Origin: Eupeodes corollae
Taxonomy: Eukaryota; Arthropoda; Insecta; Diptera; Syrphidae
Reading direction: 5' to 3'
Assembly (NCBI RefSeq): GCF_945859685.1
Contig: NC_079148.1
Coordinates: 2,976,001 to 3,040,000 of the forward strand
Length of the DNA: 64,000 bases
Each line of letters begins with the position of its first letter. Position 1 is the stretch's first letter. The notes below the pieces were generated by a model. That model was not told the DNA's origin, searched no databases, and saw nothing but the letters and a program-made list of their open reading frames with translations. A program made the position numbers and the translations under genes. Shown one piece after another: positions 50,333-59,309 of the stretch.

Positions 50333-51340
50333 CACTAAAAATAATATGGTGACCAGATTTCCCGCTAAATATATCCAGAAGAAGCGGTTTTTTTATTCCT
50401 TCTAGGCGTCTTGGTAAAATTTTCCAGAAAATCCTGGTAAAAGTTACCAGGAGATTTTTTGAAGAATTCCTAGTAAAATACTCCGAATATACCAGGAGAA
50501 TATTTTTTCCTGGTAAAAATTATACTGGGAATAACTCCAGTATTCCTGGCATAAATGTACCAGAATTCTGGTAAAATATACCAGGGTTTTTTTTCTGTTA
50601 GTAACGTACTAGAATTCTTATAGAATATGCTGGGATTTTTTTAAACTCAAAATGTAGCTGAAATCTGGTAGAATATTAAGCTCTTCCCACCAAATTATGG
50701 TAAACGCCTTATGAAATTATGAATTATGCATAGCATATATTTAATTGTATTCCTCCTACTAAAAAGAACGCGTAAGATATAGGTAATATTTCTAAAGAAA
50801 ACATTCACATCAACATCATTTCTAATATGTCCAAGAAAAAAGGAATAAACTCTAAACTAAATTATGGGAAGCGCCATGTAGTTTACAATAATCGGGCGGG
50901 AAGGGCTTGATAGGTATACCGTACTTATTTGATAGTGAAATGCTCCAGAAAAAATATATATAGACAGTAAAATTCCTCGTTTTATTTACCAGAAAACGGA
51001 GCATTTTTAAAAGGCTCCCTGAAATTACGCCATAGGAAATTACGCCAAAAACTGTTTTGAAAAAAAAGCCCAAACAATTTTGGCGTAAAAAAATAGGAAA
51101 AAGCGCCCAAAAACAAAAAGGAAAATACGCCAAAAAGTGTGGAAATTACGCCAAACTTTTGGAAAAAGAGCCAAAATACTAAAATGGAAAAAACGCCAAA
51201 AAAATAAGAACTTTTTGGTGTAATTTCCAAATTAGTATTGGAAATTAAGCCTTTAAAGAATGAACAGAGCTTTTTCTGGCTTAATTTCCAAAATTAATTT
51301 GGAATTAAAGCCCAAAAAGTCTATAAAAGAATCTGAACGT
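50333..51340 (+). repeat. left arm of the inverted-repeat element
   Basis: Outer zone with accagg/ctggtaaa subrepeats (50340-50700), a less repetitive middle, and an inner zone (51000-51310) of ggaaattacgccaaaa-type subrepeats. It matches 58590-59309 in reverse complement at several places. Frames at 50852-51230 (-) are shadows of the repeat. Confidence 0.7.
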
Positions 51341-51392
51341 ACGACGTAACATGGAGCGGCGCGGTGCAACCCGCGTGGCGCGGCGCCGCGCG

Positions 51393-51796
51393 AGTTACAT
51401 ATGATATAGCAGCAACTACAATGCAACCGATAAGTGCAGCGTCGGCAATGAAGGGTCAACAGCACGATCAACCAAAAAGTGCAGCATCGGCTAATAACGG
51501 TCAACAGCACTTCCAACCAATAAGTGCGGCATCAGCAATAAAGGGTCAACAGCTCAATCACCCACTAAATGCAATGTCAGCATTAAAAGAATATAAAAGC
51601 AAAGTCATAACCGATCAGCGGAGCCCAATAATACGTATGTAACCCCAATGATCGCAGCGACGCTTGGACGGCGGATCATTCTGGTTTCTTAGTTTGTTAT
51701 ATTTAATATTAATAAATAAAGCGTAAGAGGCCTGTGGCCCAATAAAGAATAAATAAAAAGTTTTTTTTCTTTTCTGTGGTCACATAAAACATAAAT
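51393..51796 (+). repeat. 5' LTR (404 bp)
   Basis: Begins AGTTACAT and ends ACATAAAT, aligned exactly with 57647-58050 at an offset of 6254. It contains four ~45-bp tandem units (about 51420-51600) that, in the 3' copy, code for the Env tail, and AATAAA signals near its end. The open frame at 51364-51642 is the same coding text without the rest of env and should not be annotated as a gene. Confidence 0.95.
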
Positions 51797-51813
51797 GGCG
51801 CAGTCGGTTGTCC
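51796..51813 (+). other. primer-binding site
   Basis: TGGCGCAGTCGG overlaps the last T of the LTR. A PBS starting TGGCGCAGTCGG is known, from memory, for the 17.6/297/ZAM branch, where tRNA-Ser is the proposed primer. The exact tRNA here is not tested. Confidence 0.7.
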
Positions 51814-51920
51814 TCTATAATATAAATTAGAGGATAGTGAAACGAAAAAAAAAAGAAATCTCAGTGTTTTGTTTTAGAAATAAACTTTTCAATAAAAAAC
51901 AATAACCACGGATTATCAAA

Positions 51921-52050
51921 GTGTATGTGATTATAATAAAGTGACTTTAAGAAGCTAATAATCGCATCCGAAACCAAAAACCTTGTGTTATCGAAATGAA
52001 AACTGTGATTATAATAAAGTGACTGTAAGAATCTAATAATCACTTTAAAA
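51921..52050 (+). repeat. leader tandem duplication
   Basis: gtgattataataaagtgact occurs at 52005, and a near-identical copy begins at 51927. These are two diverged units of about 78 bp in the untranslated leader just upstream of gag. Confidence 0.6.
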
Positions 52051-52066
52051 AAATTAAAAAACCAAA

Positions 52067-53104
52067 ATGGCACAACCTATAATGGAACAATGTCTACTAA
52101 CACTGACTGAAATTCTAAACAGTCAGAATAATGCAGTGCGGAACATAAGAGTTACAATAGAAAAACGTTTAAAATATGTAGAGAACTTTACGGGAAAGCA
52201 AGGCACGTTACCTTCTTTTATCGCGACGATAGACCAAATTATAGAAGAATTTGGACCGGTAAATATTAACGAAGTGTTTGCTGTTGTCTACAATGAGAAA
52301 ATCGGAGGAATCGCAAAGAACTTCCTAGCAATTGAAGCACCAGCATCGTGGGAGGAATGCAAGCAAAAACTGAAGATACACTTCCGGCCAACCAAAGACG
52401 AAGCAACAATCCTGAGAAGCATTAATAGTATAAAGGTATATAGTATAAGTCAATTATTAGATAAGATACAAAATATTATTAATTATATAACAGAATGTGC
52501 AACATTCAATAAAAATGGTTTAGAAATTGCTAACTGTCTAAATAGTGCATTAATTCTAAAAATAAAAGATGTAACAGCAGGAGCTTTAGCTGCAGAGATT
52601 TACAATGAATACAATTTATCAAAAATTAGAACAATTTTGTTTAAATATATAGGTCAGGATGAATATAATTTACGATCAGATAGAACACACAACATTGAAC
52701 ATAGAAATCAATGCCAAAACACAACTTCTCAAAATTTCCAAAACAACAGACACAATTACACTAATCCAAATAAAAACAATACTAACACTAATCAAAATCC
52801 TTTTAAAAACAATAATTACACTAATCAATATCCTAATAGAAACAATAACTATACGAATCAAAATCAAGTTAATAGAAACGGTTATCAAAATCAACCTAAT
52901 GGGAATAGCCCCACAGGACAAATAAGAAATAATAATGCATCAGGCCAAGCTAGAAATAATGGGTATAATAACCATCCCCAAAACATTCAAAATTCAGGTC
53001 AACATAGATCAAGACAGGCTAGAATAGAACCTATGGAAGTAGACTATTTAAGTAATAAAGATGAAACCAATCAAATAGAGAATCACGAGTTTTTTATCAA
53101 CTAG
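52067..53104 (+). CDS. gag: Gag of the errantivirus
   Basis: 345 aa, starting MAQPIMEQCLLTLTEIL at an ATG in good context (ccaaaATGG) 270 bp after the LTR. The N-terminal two-thirds is helical-looking and includes WEECKQKLKIHFRPTKDEAT near residues 103-122, the kind of segment seen in gypsy-group Gag. From about residue 200 it becomes extremely Asn/Gln-rich and then Arg/Gln-rich. There is no CCHC zinc knuckle, as in other errantivirus Gags. The structural protein assembles the particle and packages RNA. Pol follows in the -1 frame, overlapping by 40 nt (pol frame open from 53065), so Gag-Pol is expected by -1 frameshifting. A six-T run (53090-53095) lies in the overlap. Confidence 0.9.
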   Translation: MAQPIMEQCLLTLTEILNSQNNAVRNIRVTIEKRLKYVENFTGKQGTLPSFIATIDQIIEEFGPVNINEVFAVVYNEKIGGIAKNFLAIEAPASWEECKQKLKIHFRPTKDEATILRSINSIKVYSISQLLDKIQNIINYITECATFNKNGLEIANCLNSALILKIKDVTAGALAAEIYNEYNLSKIRTILFKYIGQDEYNLRSDRTHNIEHRNQCQNTTSQNFQNNRHNYTNPNKNNTNTNQNPFKNNNYTNQYPNRNNNYTNQNQVNRNGYQNQPNGNSPTGQIRNNNASGQARNNGYNNHPQNIQNSGQHRSRQARIEPMEVDYLSNKDETNQIENHEFFIN

Positions 53105-53121
53105 CCTCGGATTCAAGAAAA

Positions 53122-56100
53122 ATGTGCATACAATTAACTTTTGAAAAAACAGACTATATAGCATTGATTGACACAGGATCAACCATTAGCCTATTAAATT
53201 CAACTAGAGTTCCCTCAAATCTTTACGAATATATTAACGATACACCAATTCAAATTAATACTATTAATGGTATTGTTAACGAAACAGCACAAGTAAAAAC
53301 AAAATGTCCAATACAATTTAATCAGCCTTGCAACGCAAGAATGAAATGGACAAAAGTAGAATTAAATAAACCTTACGATTTCCTAATAGGAATGGATTGG
53401 ATAAGGAACAATGTAAAAACTATAGACTTAAAAAATGAGGAAGTTATTTTAGTAAATGGTATACATCTTCCATTCTTAACCACATTACTTGAAGAAGTTA
53501 ATGTGTTGGAAATAAGTGAAGTTTGTAACATTCAAACAAATCACCTCAATGAAATAGAACAAGAGTCTGTAGAAAAGCTTTTAAATAAATATAAAAAATT
53601 GATTTTCAAAGAAGGCGATCAATTAACAAACACTACTACAGTAGTTCACGAAATAAAAACTACCACAGACCAACAAATTAACTCTAAACTATATAGGTAT
53701 CCACCAAAACATGAAGTCGAAGTACGTAGGCAGATGGAAGAAATGGAGAAACAAGGAATCATTCGAAAGAGTAACAGTCGTTACAGTTCACCAATAATAG
53801 TTATTCCGAAAAAACTTGACAATACCGGCATACAAAAATACAGGATTGTCGTTGATTATAGAAAGTTGAACCAAGTAACCGTAGATGATAAATACCCAAT
53901 TCCCAATATAGACAGCATATTGGATAAGTTAGGGAAATCACAGTACTTCAGCACATTAGATCTGGCAAAAGGTTACCACCAGATCTTAGTTGCACCAGAA
54001 GACATTGAAAAGACAGCGTTCGTTACTCCAGCGGGTCTATATGAATACATCAGGATGCCATTCGGGTTAAAGAATGCACCTGCAACGTTTCAGAGACTTA
54101 TGAACAATATCTTACGTGATTATATAAATAAAATATGCGTAGTCTACTTAGACGATATTTTAATATTCTCTACAACATTAGAAGAACATATGCATTCTCT
54201 AGAAAAAATATTTAAAAAATTACAAGATCATAACCTTAAAATACAAGCAGATAAGTGTAGCTTTATGAAAAGAGATACTGAATTTCTCGGTCATATTTTG
54301 ACTAAGGAAGGGATTAAACCAAATCCTAACAAAGTAAAAGAAATTGATAACTTAAAGATACCAAAAACAGAGAAACAACTTAAAGGTTTCCTAGGAATGA
54401 CTGGGTACTACAGAAAATTCGTAAGGGATTATGCTAAGATTGCTTATCCTATGATAAGATATTTGAAAAAAGGTGAAACAATTAATATTAAAGACCCTCA
54501 ATATATTTCAGCATTCGAAAACCTTAAAGATTTAATAACTTCACACCCAATTTTAAAATATCCCGAATATGACAAACCCTTTGTAGTTACAACAGACGCA
54601 AGCAATTATGCCATTGGCGCTGTTCTATCTCAAAACGGGCACCCGGTATGCTTCGTATCCAGAACCCTTAATAAACACGAACAAAAGTACAGTGTAACAG
54701 ATAAAGAGTTCCTGGCAATTGTTTACGCAGTCAACTATTATCGACCATATTTATATGGAAATCATTTTAAAATTGTAACTGATCATATTCCAATAAAATA
54801 TCTAAATAGCAAATATAAAGGAAAGGAGTTCTCCCAACGAAATCAAAGATGGCTTTTGAAACTTCAAGAGTATAATTTTGAAATCGAATATTTAAAAGGG
54901 AAAGAGAATAAAGTAGCAGATTTCCTAAGTAGATTAGAAAACACTCCCAAAATAAACGAGGATAATGATTCAGAATCTAATATGGAGCTTACGGAAACAA
55001 TTCATTCAGTCGAGGAACAGCATTTAGATCATATAGGAATAAAAGAGGAAATTGTTAACAAATATAAAACGCAATTAATCCTAACTTACAGTAGAATAAC
55101 AAACGAAATAGAAATATTGCATGAACGTAGAATTATATATCTGAATCCTCTTGAAGGAGTGGACAAAATAAAAGATGTTCTAATTAGAGTAACTAAGAAA
55201 GGAACAACAGGTATATATTCTGAGGTAGAAGATCATGACTATAATAAAGTTCAACAAGTTATAATTCAATTATTCTCCATGAACAACAAAATAAAATTCA
55301 TTAAATGTACTAAAAGAGCAGCCGAAATCAAAACCGAGGAGGAGATTCACAAACAGATTTCCCTCTATCACACTAAAGAATCTATGCACAGTGGTATAAA
55401 CGAAACATACTACACGCTGAAAGAAAAAATTTTTTTCCCTAAACTTCACGAGCAAATACAGATAGTAATTAACAATTGCAAAAAGTGTCAGGAAATAAAA
55501 TACGATAGGAATCCCATTAAACCAAAATATAACTTAACAGAGACCCCAAAACATAAAAATGAAATAATACATTTAGATATATTTCACATTGAGAAAAAAG
55601 CATTTCTAACTATAATCGACAAACTTACAAAATTTGCAGTAGGGTATGTAATAACCGATAGAAATTGGAGAAGTAAAAAAGCAATTATTATTGAACATTT
55701 CTCAAAATTCGGTAAACCAAAAAAAATAATATCAGATAACGAATTCAAATCAGAACATATTTTAGATTTTCTTAATAGAAGCGAGGTCGAAATACACTTC
55801 ACGAAACCTAATAGCCACACAGGGAATGCGGATATTGAAAGATTGCATTCAACTATTTTAGAAAAAATAACAGGCATTGAAGAAAAAGATTTATCAATAG
55901 AAATGAAATTGCAATTAGTTCTAGATAATTATAACAACAGATATCATTCCACGATAAAAACCACACCTAAAATAGCTAAAGAAGAAATTGATGAATTAGT
56001 ACTTTATGAAAGAATCCAACAAACGAAAGTTAAGAAAATTAACAAACTTAATGAAAAACGCGAAACATATTCAGAAAAAAGAGAAGTAGGACCAATCAAA

Positions 56101-56268
56101 AATTACAAAAATGTTCGACATAAAGAACAACCTAGATATAAAATTAAAAATCTCAATAACGTACACATTAGCAATATTAAAAGACCTTATAAATTTTCAG
56201 GTAATAATGCTCCTAGTACTATTAGTAACACAAACAACACACGGCATTCTTCAAACAACACTAATTAA
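53122..56268 (+). CDS. pol: Pol of the errantivirus (protease, RT, RNase H, integrase)
   Basis: 1048 aa from the first ATG; the frame is open from 53065, so the natural product probably starts by frameshifting from gag. Protease: IDTGS with Asp17. Reverse transcriptase: from about residue 190, with FSTLDLAKGYHQI and the catalytic VVYLDDILIF (Asp344, Asp345). RNase H: TDASNYAIGAVL with Asp492. Integrase: HHCC zinc-binding residues His750, His756, Cys786 and Cys789, then catalytic Asp819, Asp872 and Glu906. The gap between the last two is 33 residues rather than the usual 35. The GPY/F-type C-terminal region is not obvious. The frame has no internal stop or shift, so the enzyme may be active. 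Env overlaps the last ~60 codons. Confidence 0.93.
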   Translation: MCIQLTFEKTDYIALIDTGSTISLLNSTRVPSNLYEYINDTPIQINTINGIVNETAQVKTKCPIQFNQPCNARMKWTKVELNKPYDFLIGMDWIRNNVKTIDLKNEEVILVNGIHLPFLTTLLEEVNVLEISEVCNIQTNHLNEIEQESVEKLLNKYKKLIFKEGDQLTNTTTVVHEIKTTTDQQINSKLYRYPPKHEVEVRRQMEEMEKQGIIRKSNSRYSSPIIVIPKKLDNTGIQKYRIVVDYRKLNQVTVDDKYPIPNIDSILDKLGKSQYFSTLDLAKGYHQILVAPEDIEKTAFVTPAGLYEYIRMPFGLKNAPATFQRLMNNILRDYINKICVVYLDDILIFSTTLEEHMHSLEKIFKKLQDHNLKIQADKCSFMKRDTEFLGHILTKEGIKPNPNKVKEIDNLKIPKTEKQLKGFLGMTGYYRKFVRDYAKIAYPMIRYLKKGETINIKDPQYISAFENLKDLITSHPILKYPEYDKPFVVTTDASNYAIGAVLSQNGHPVCFVSRTLNKHEQKYSVTDKEFLAIVYAVNYYRPYLYGNHFKIVTDHIPIKYLNSKYKGKEFSQRNQRWLLKLQEYNFEIEYLKGKENKVADFLSRLENTPKINEDNDSESNMELTETIHSVEEQHLDHIGIKEEIVNKYKTQLILTYSRITNEIEILHERRIIYLNPLEGVDKIKDVLIRVTKKGTTGIYSEVEDHDYNKVQQVIIQLFSMNNKIKFIKCTKRAAEIKTEEEIHKQISLYHTKESMHSGINETYYTLKEKIFFPKLHEQIQIVINNCKKCQEIKYDRNPIKPKYNLTETPKHKNEIIHLDIFHIEKKAFLTIIDKLTKFAVGYVITDRNWRSKKAIIIEHFSKFGKPKKIISDNEFKSEHILDFLNRSEVEIHFTKPNSHTGNADIERLHSTILEKITGIEEKDLSIEMKLQLVLDNYNNRYHSTIKTTPKIAKEEIDELVLYERIQQTKVKKINKLNEKRETYSEKREVGPIKNYKNVRHKEQPRYKIKNLNNVHISNIKRPYKFSGNNAPSTISNTNNTRHSSNNTN
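56191..56209 (+). promoter_or_regulatory. candidate splice acceptor and start codon for env mRNA
   Basis: AAATTTTCAG ends at 56200, and an ATG follows at 56207-56209 that opens a signal-peptide-like run (MLLVLLVTQTTHG). Errantivirus Env is known to be made from a spliced subgenomic RNA, and this site suits that. The donor was not located. Confidence 0.5.
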
Positions 56269-56812
56269 TGAACAAACAGGTTATTTAAAAATAAAAATTA
56301 AAGATCTAGAAATTACTAACCAAAGAAATACAATTCTACATATTATAGACCCAGAAGAAATTCTGAACACAATAACACTCATACAAACTAACATTAAACA
56401 CTTACAGATCGAAAACAAAGATATGATATTTAAAGAAATAGAAACAATTATAGCAAAAATTAAGTCGATTACACCTAAAGAACAGAGAAGATTTAGAAGA
56501 GGTTTAATAAACGTAGTCGGAAACATAGAAAGATGGCTCTTCGGAACCATGGATAATGAAGATAGGGAACAAATTTGGAACTATTTAAGAATATCAGAAG
56601 AAAACAGCCATAATGCAATTGATGCAATAAATGAACAAATTAAAATAAATAAAAATTTTAATGAATCGATAGAAACATTAAAAAAAACAATTTTAGATGA
56701 TAGAGAAAAAATACTGAATACTTATAACAGAATACAAAATTCTATTTCAAAAATTGTAAAAAAACCAATTATTTTTAGATCAAATGACAAAATTACGTTT
56801 TATAGAAAATAA
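56207..56812 (+). pseudogene. env: Env of the errantivirus, N-terminal part (frame broken)
   Basis: The frame is open from 56111, but the ATG at 56207 is preferred because it begins a hydrophobic signal peptide just after a splice acceptor. It carries a polybasic furin-type cleavage site RRFRR (56486-56500), directly followed by GLINVVGNIERWLFG, a fusion-peptide-like start of the second subunit as in the baculovirus F / gypsy Env family. A long charged helical stretch follows (coiled-coil-like). The frame ends at TAA near 56810, and the coding sense continues in another frame from at least 56784. The break therefore lies in or just before the 56784-56812 overlap, a region with several A-runs. 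Because of this lesion a full-length Env is not expected from this copy. Confidence 0.8.
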
Positions 56813-57896
56813 AGTAAATCAAATTCAAGATAATGTTGTATCAGCAAAATATAATATAATACACCCCAGTATATTGACATTGGAAGAACTAAATGAATAT
56901 GAAATTGATTTGCATAAACTTAAATTAATTAAAATGGGTGTACTAGAATACAAAAACAAATTTCTCATAATCGCCATTAAAATTCCAAGAAATTATGTAA
57001 CAGTAGAACAAAAGTTAATTTTACCTTTACCAAATGATAAACATTTTGAAATTGATTACGAAAACGAATATATAATAGAAATTAATAATAAAACATTTGT
57101 ATACCAAAATGATGTAACTGTGCAACAATTAAAACCAAGCAAACATTGTATCCTAACTAAAGATTGTAAATTGAGACATAACAACAAAACTCAAATACAA
57201 ATAATAGATGATGAAACTTTAATTGTAAAAAATGCATACAAAGAAAAATTAAAACATAATTGTGATGACAGAGAAATTGTATTAAACAACAATTATCTTA
57301 TTAATTTTTTTAATTGTCAAATATATTTGCTAAAAGAAATTTTTTATAATAACAAAACAATTGTTCAAGAAAAATATTTTTACCCCGAAAATAATTTTAA
57401 TACTTCTTTTAAGAAAACCATTACTTTTGATGATATTGTTTTAAATAATTTTGAAAATATAAAAGAAATTAATGAGTTAAGATTTCATAAAAATATATCA
57501 TATGTAATAAACATTAGCATGATTATAATGATTATTTGTATATCAGTAAGCATAACCTATTTTTGCAATAAAATGTATAATAAAACATACAATGTAAAAC
57601 AAGTAAATTATAGAATTCAGGAGAATTCTTACTCAAACCGAGGAGGAGTTACATATGATATAGCAGCAACTACAATGCAACCGATAAGTGCAGCGTCGGC
57701 AATGAAGGGTCAACAGCACGATCAACCAAAAAGTGCAGCATCGGCTAATAACGGTCAACAGCACTTCCAACCAATAAGTGCGGCATCAGCAATAAAGGGT
57801 CAACAGCTCAATCACCCACTAAATGCAATGTCAGCATTAAAAGAATATAAAAGCAAAGTCATAACCGATCAGCGGAGCCCAATAATACGTATGTAA
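56784..57896 (+). pseudogene. env: Env of the errantivirus, C-terminal part, running into the 3' LTR
   Basis: The frame is 370 codons from the first in-frame ATG, which is not a real start: it continues the preceding Env part in a shifted frame. It contains Cys residues spaced like an ectodomain (for example HCILTKDCKL), several NxT/S sequons, and one TM helix (INISMIIMIICISVSITYF, near residues 240-262). After that comes a cytoplasmic tail. The last 83 codons lie inside the 3' LTR (57647-57896) and consist mainly of four 15-residue repeats of the type QPISAASAMKGQQHD. The stop is the TAA at 57894-57896. Together with the 56207-56812 part it is one env gene interrupted by a frameshift. Confidence 0.8.
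57640..57646 (+). other. polypurine tract
   Basis: GAGGAGG directly before the first base of the 3' LTR, the expected plus-strand primer position. It is short but lies within env coding sequence. Confidence 0.65.
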
Positions 57897-58050
57897 CCCC
57901 AATGATCGCAGCGACGCTTGGACGGCGGATCATTCTGGTTTCTTAGTTTGTTATATTTAATATTAATAAATAAAGCGTAAGAGGCCTGTGGCCCAATAAA
58001 GAATAAATAAAAAGTTTTTTTTCTTTTCTGTGGTCACATAAAACATAAAT
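57647..58050 (+). repeat. 3' LTR (404 bp)
   Basis: Same sequence as 51393-51796 with no difference found on inspection. It encodes the Env C-terminus up to 57896 and carries AATAAA-type signals in its last third (about 57966-58012). Confidence 0.95.
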
Positions 58051-58134
58051 CGCGCGTCGCGCCTCAACGGCGAACGCAAACGCGACGCGTTTTATAACTT
58101 TGTTTATTTCAATTTGTCAATTTTTGTATAGGTA

Positions 58135-58450
58135 TTAAATGTAAACTTGAAGGACATCTGCCACATTTTCCCGACAACACGGACATTGGTCAACGAAGTT
58201 CTTTGCTTTTACACACAATCCATCACTTTTTACTTTCATTTTAGCACCACAATTGTTAATATAAAAAATGTAAAGAACATCTTTTTTATAAACACATTTT
58301 TTTTGGATATTTGTTTTTGTTCTGTTACGTACAAAAGTTTGCTATTTTTTTGTTTACCACTTATAATTTCATAATCAAAACTTTCCATTTTGTCCATCGC
58401 TTTATCAAAATGTTCTTCTACTAACGGTAGGGAAACAACAAACTATCAAT
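58135..58450 (-). pseudogene. broken FLYWCH-like zinc-finger fragment of the inverted-repeat element
   Basis: On the minus strand one frame reads PLVEEHFDKAMDKMESFDYE then IISGKQKNSKLLYVTEQ (about 58440-58330). Another frame continues with DVLYIFYINNCGAKMKVKSD and FVDQCPCCRENVADVLQVYI, ending in a stop at 58135-58137. The S-x-KLLY, C-G-A-K and distal Cys pairs resemble a FLYWCH-type finger, which occurs in MULE-type transposases and in Mod(mdg4). The frame changes once in the run of A residues near 58300. Homology is weak by eye. If correct, this is the DNA-binding end of the element's own transposase. Confidence 0.35.
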
Positions 58451-58589
58451 CACTATTGATCACGTTAAAAAATTTAACAAAATATGCTCTTCAAAATTCG
58501 TGAAAAACATGTAAAATACTGTTATTTGCCGTTATATAATTCTGTATACCATATTAAAACATTCGACAAAAATGTACTTTTTTGTTTTT

Positions 58590-59309
58590 GATTTGGAAGA
58601 ACGAACGGTTAATTTTCTGGCTTTTTTTCCTTATTCGATTAGGAAAAAAAGCCAAAAAGTTTGTTTTGTAGCGTTTTTTGCTTTAAGATTTGGAAAAAAA
58701 ACTTAAAAGTTTATTTTTGGTCGTTTTTTCCTTTTTTGTTTGGAAAAAAAGTCCAAAAGCAAATTTTTGGCGTTTTTTCCAAACAAAAATTGTTTGGCCT
58801 TTATTCATTATTCTAAAAGGAAAAAACGCCAAGAAATTTTCGGAAAAAATAGCCAAAAAATCCGGAATTAACACCAAACTCTTTAGGTTCTTTTTCCTAG
58901 GAAAAAAAGCCAAAAAATCGTATGGAGAATTTTTGGCGTTTTTTCCATTTTATTTTTTTGGCGTGATTTCCTATAACGTAATTTCAGGGAGCCTTTTTAA
59001 AATCCCATTACTTCTGGTAATAAGTACCAGAAGACTGGTTTTATCTCCAGGAAAAAACATACTAGAAAATAAATTTCAAGATTTACCAGATTCCAGATAA
59101 TCTTCATTTTACCAGGAAAAAAAATACTTTATTTCAGTTCGCTGATAACATTTAACAGTAAAAAAAATGTACCAGGAATCTGGTAAATAAAACCGGATTT
59201 CTTTTTACCAGGAAATCTGGAGTTATTTCCACGAAATCTGGACTATTGTACCAGGTTTTTTGCTGGTATTTTCTACCAGATTTCGCCTACCAGTAAAGTT
59301 TTGTGAGTG
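58590..59309 (-). repeat. right arm of the inverted-repeat element
   Basis: Reverse-complement counterpart of 50333-51340: inner zone (58610-58970) of ggaaaaaa/gccaaaa subrepeats, outer zone (59010-59300) of accagga/ctggtaaa subrepeats. The 136-codon frame at 58690-59100 (+) and the 76-codon frame at 58683-58913 (-) are products of the repeat. Confidence 0.7.

Larger units (their letters stand above)
51393..58050 (+). mobile_element. full-length env-bearing LTR retrotransposon (gypsy group, errantivirus type)
   Basis: 6658 bp. Two 404-bp LTRs appear identical base by base. A primer-binding site follows the 5' LTR and a short purine tract (GAGGAGG) precedes the 3' LTR. Gag, Pol and Env frames lie in order on the plus strand. 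The bases before the 5' LTR (CGCGCG) equal the bases after the 3' LTR, consistent with a 4-6 bp target duplication. Env has a furin-type site and a TM segment, and pol has protease-RT-RNase H-integrase order. It lies inside the inverted-repeat element and in the sense orientation of the host FNDC-like gene. The LTR identity implies a recent insertion. Env is broken by a frameshift; gag and pol look intact. Confidence 0.92.
50333..59309. mobile_element. long inverted-repeat (foldback-like) DNA element, itself split by an errantivirus
   Basis: Left arm about 50333-51340 and right arm about 58590-59309 are inverted relative to each other. For example ggctccctgaaattacg on the left (about 51011-51027) matches cgtaatttcagggagcc on the right (about 58978-58994). 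Each arm is built of short degenerate subrepeats: an outer zone rich in accaggaa/ctggtaaaa and an inner zone rich in ggaaaaaacgccaaaa and variants. Both ends begin CACT read inward and are flanked by TA, and removing the element with one TA restores the interrupted LINE frame. An alternative is an imperfect 8-bp duplication (TGAGTGTT / TGAGTGTA). The core outside the errantivirus includes a GC-rich patch and a broken zinc-finger-like ORF (58135-58450). Confidence 0.75.

Noticed and set aside
51364..51642. 92-codon ORF in the 5' LTR as an independent gene
   Set aside because: It is the LTR copy of the Env tail, and its first codons come from flanking DNA. No separate promoter or start support.
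52659..52925. 88-codon plus-strand and 81-codon minus-strand frames inside gag
   Set aside because: Alternative-frame shadows of the Asn-rich repetitive Gag tail.
58690..59100. 136-codon plus-strand frame with Lys/Phe-rich repeats
   Set aside because: It arises from the short subrepeats of the inverted-repeat arm, and its mirror frame exists on the other strand and in the other arm.
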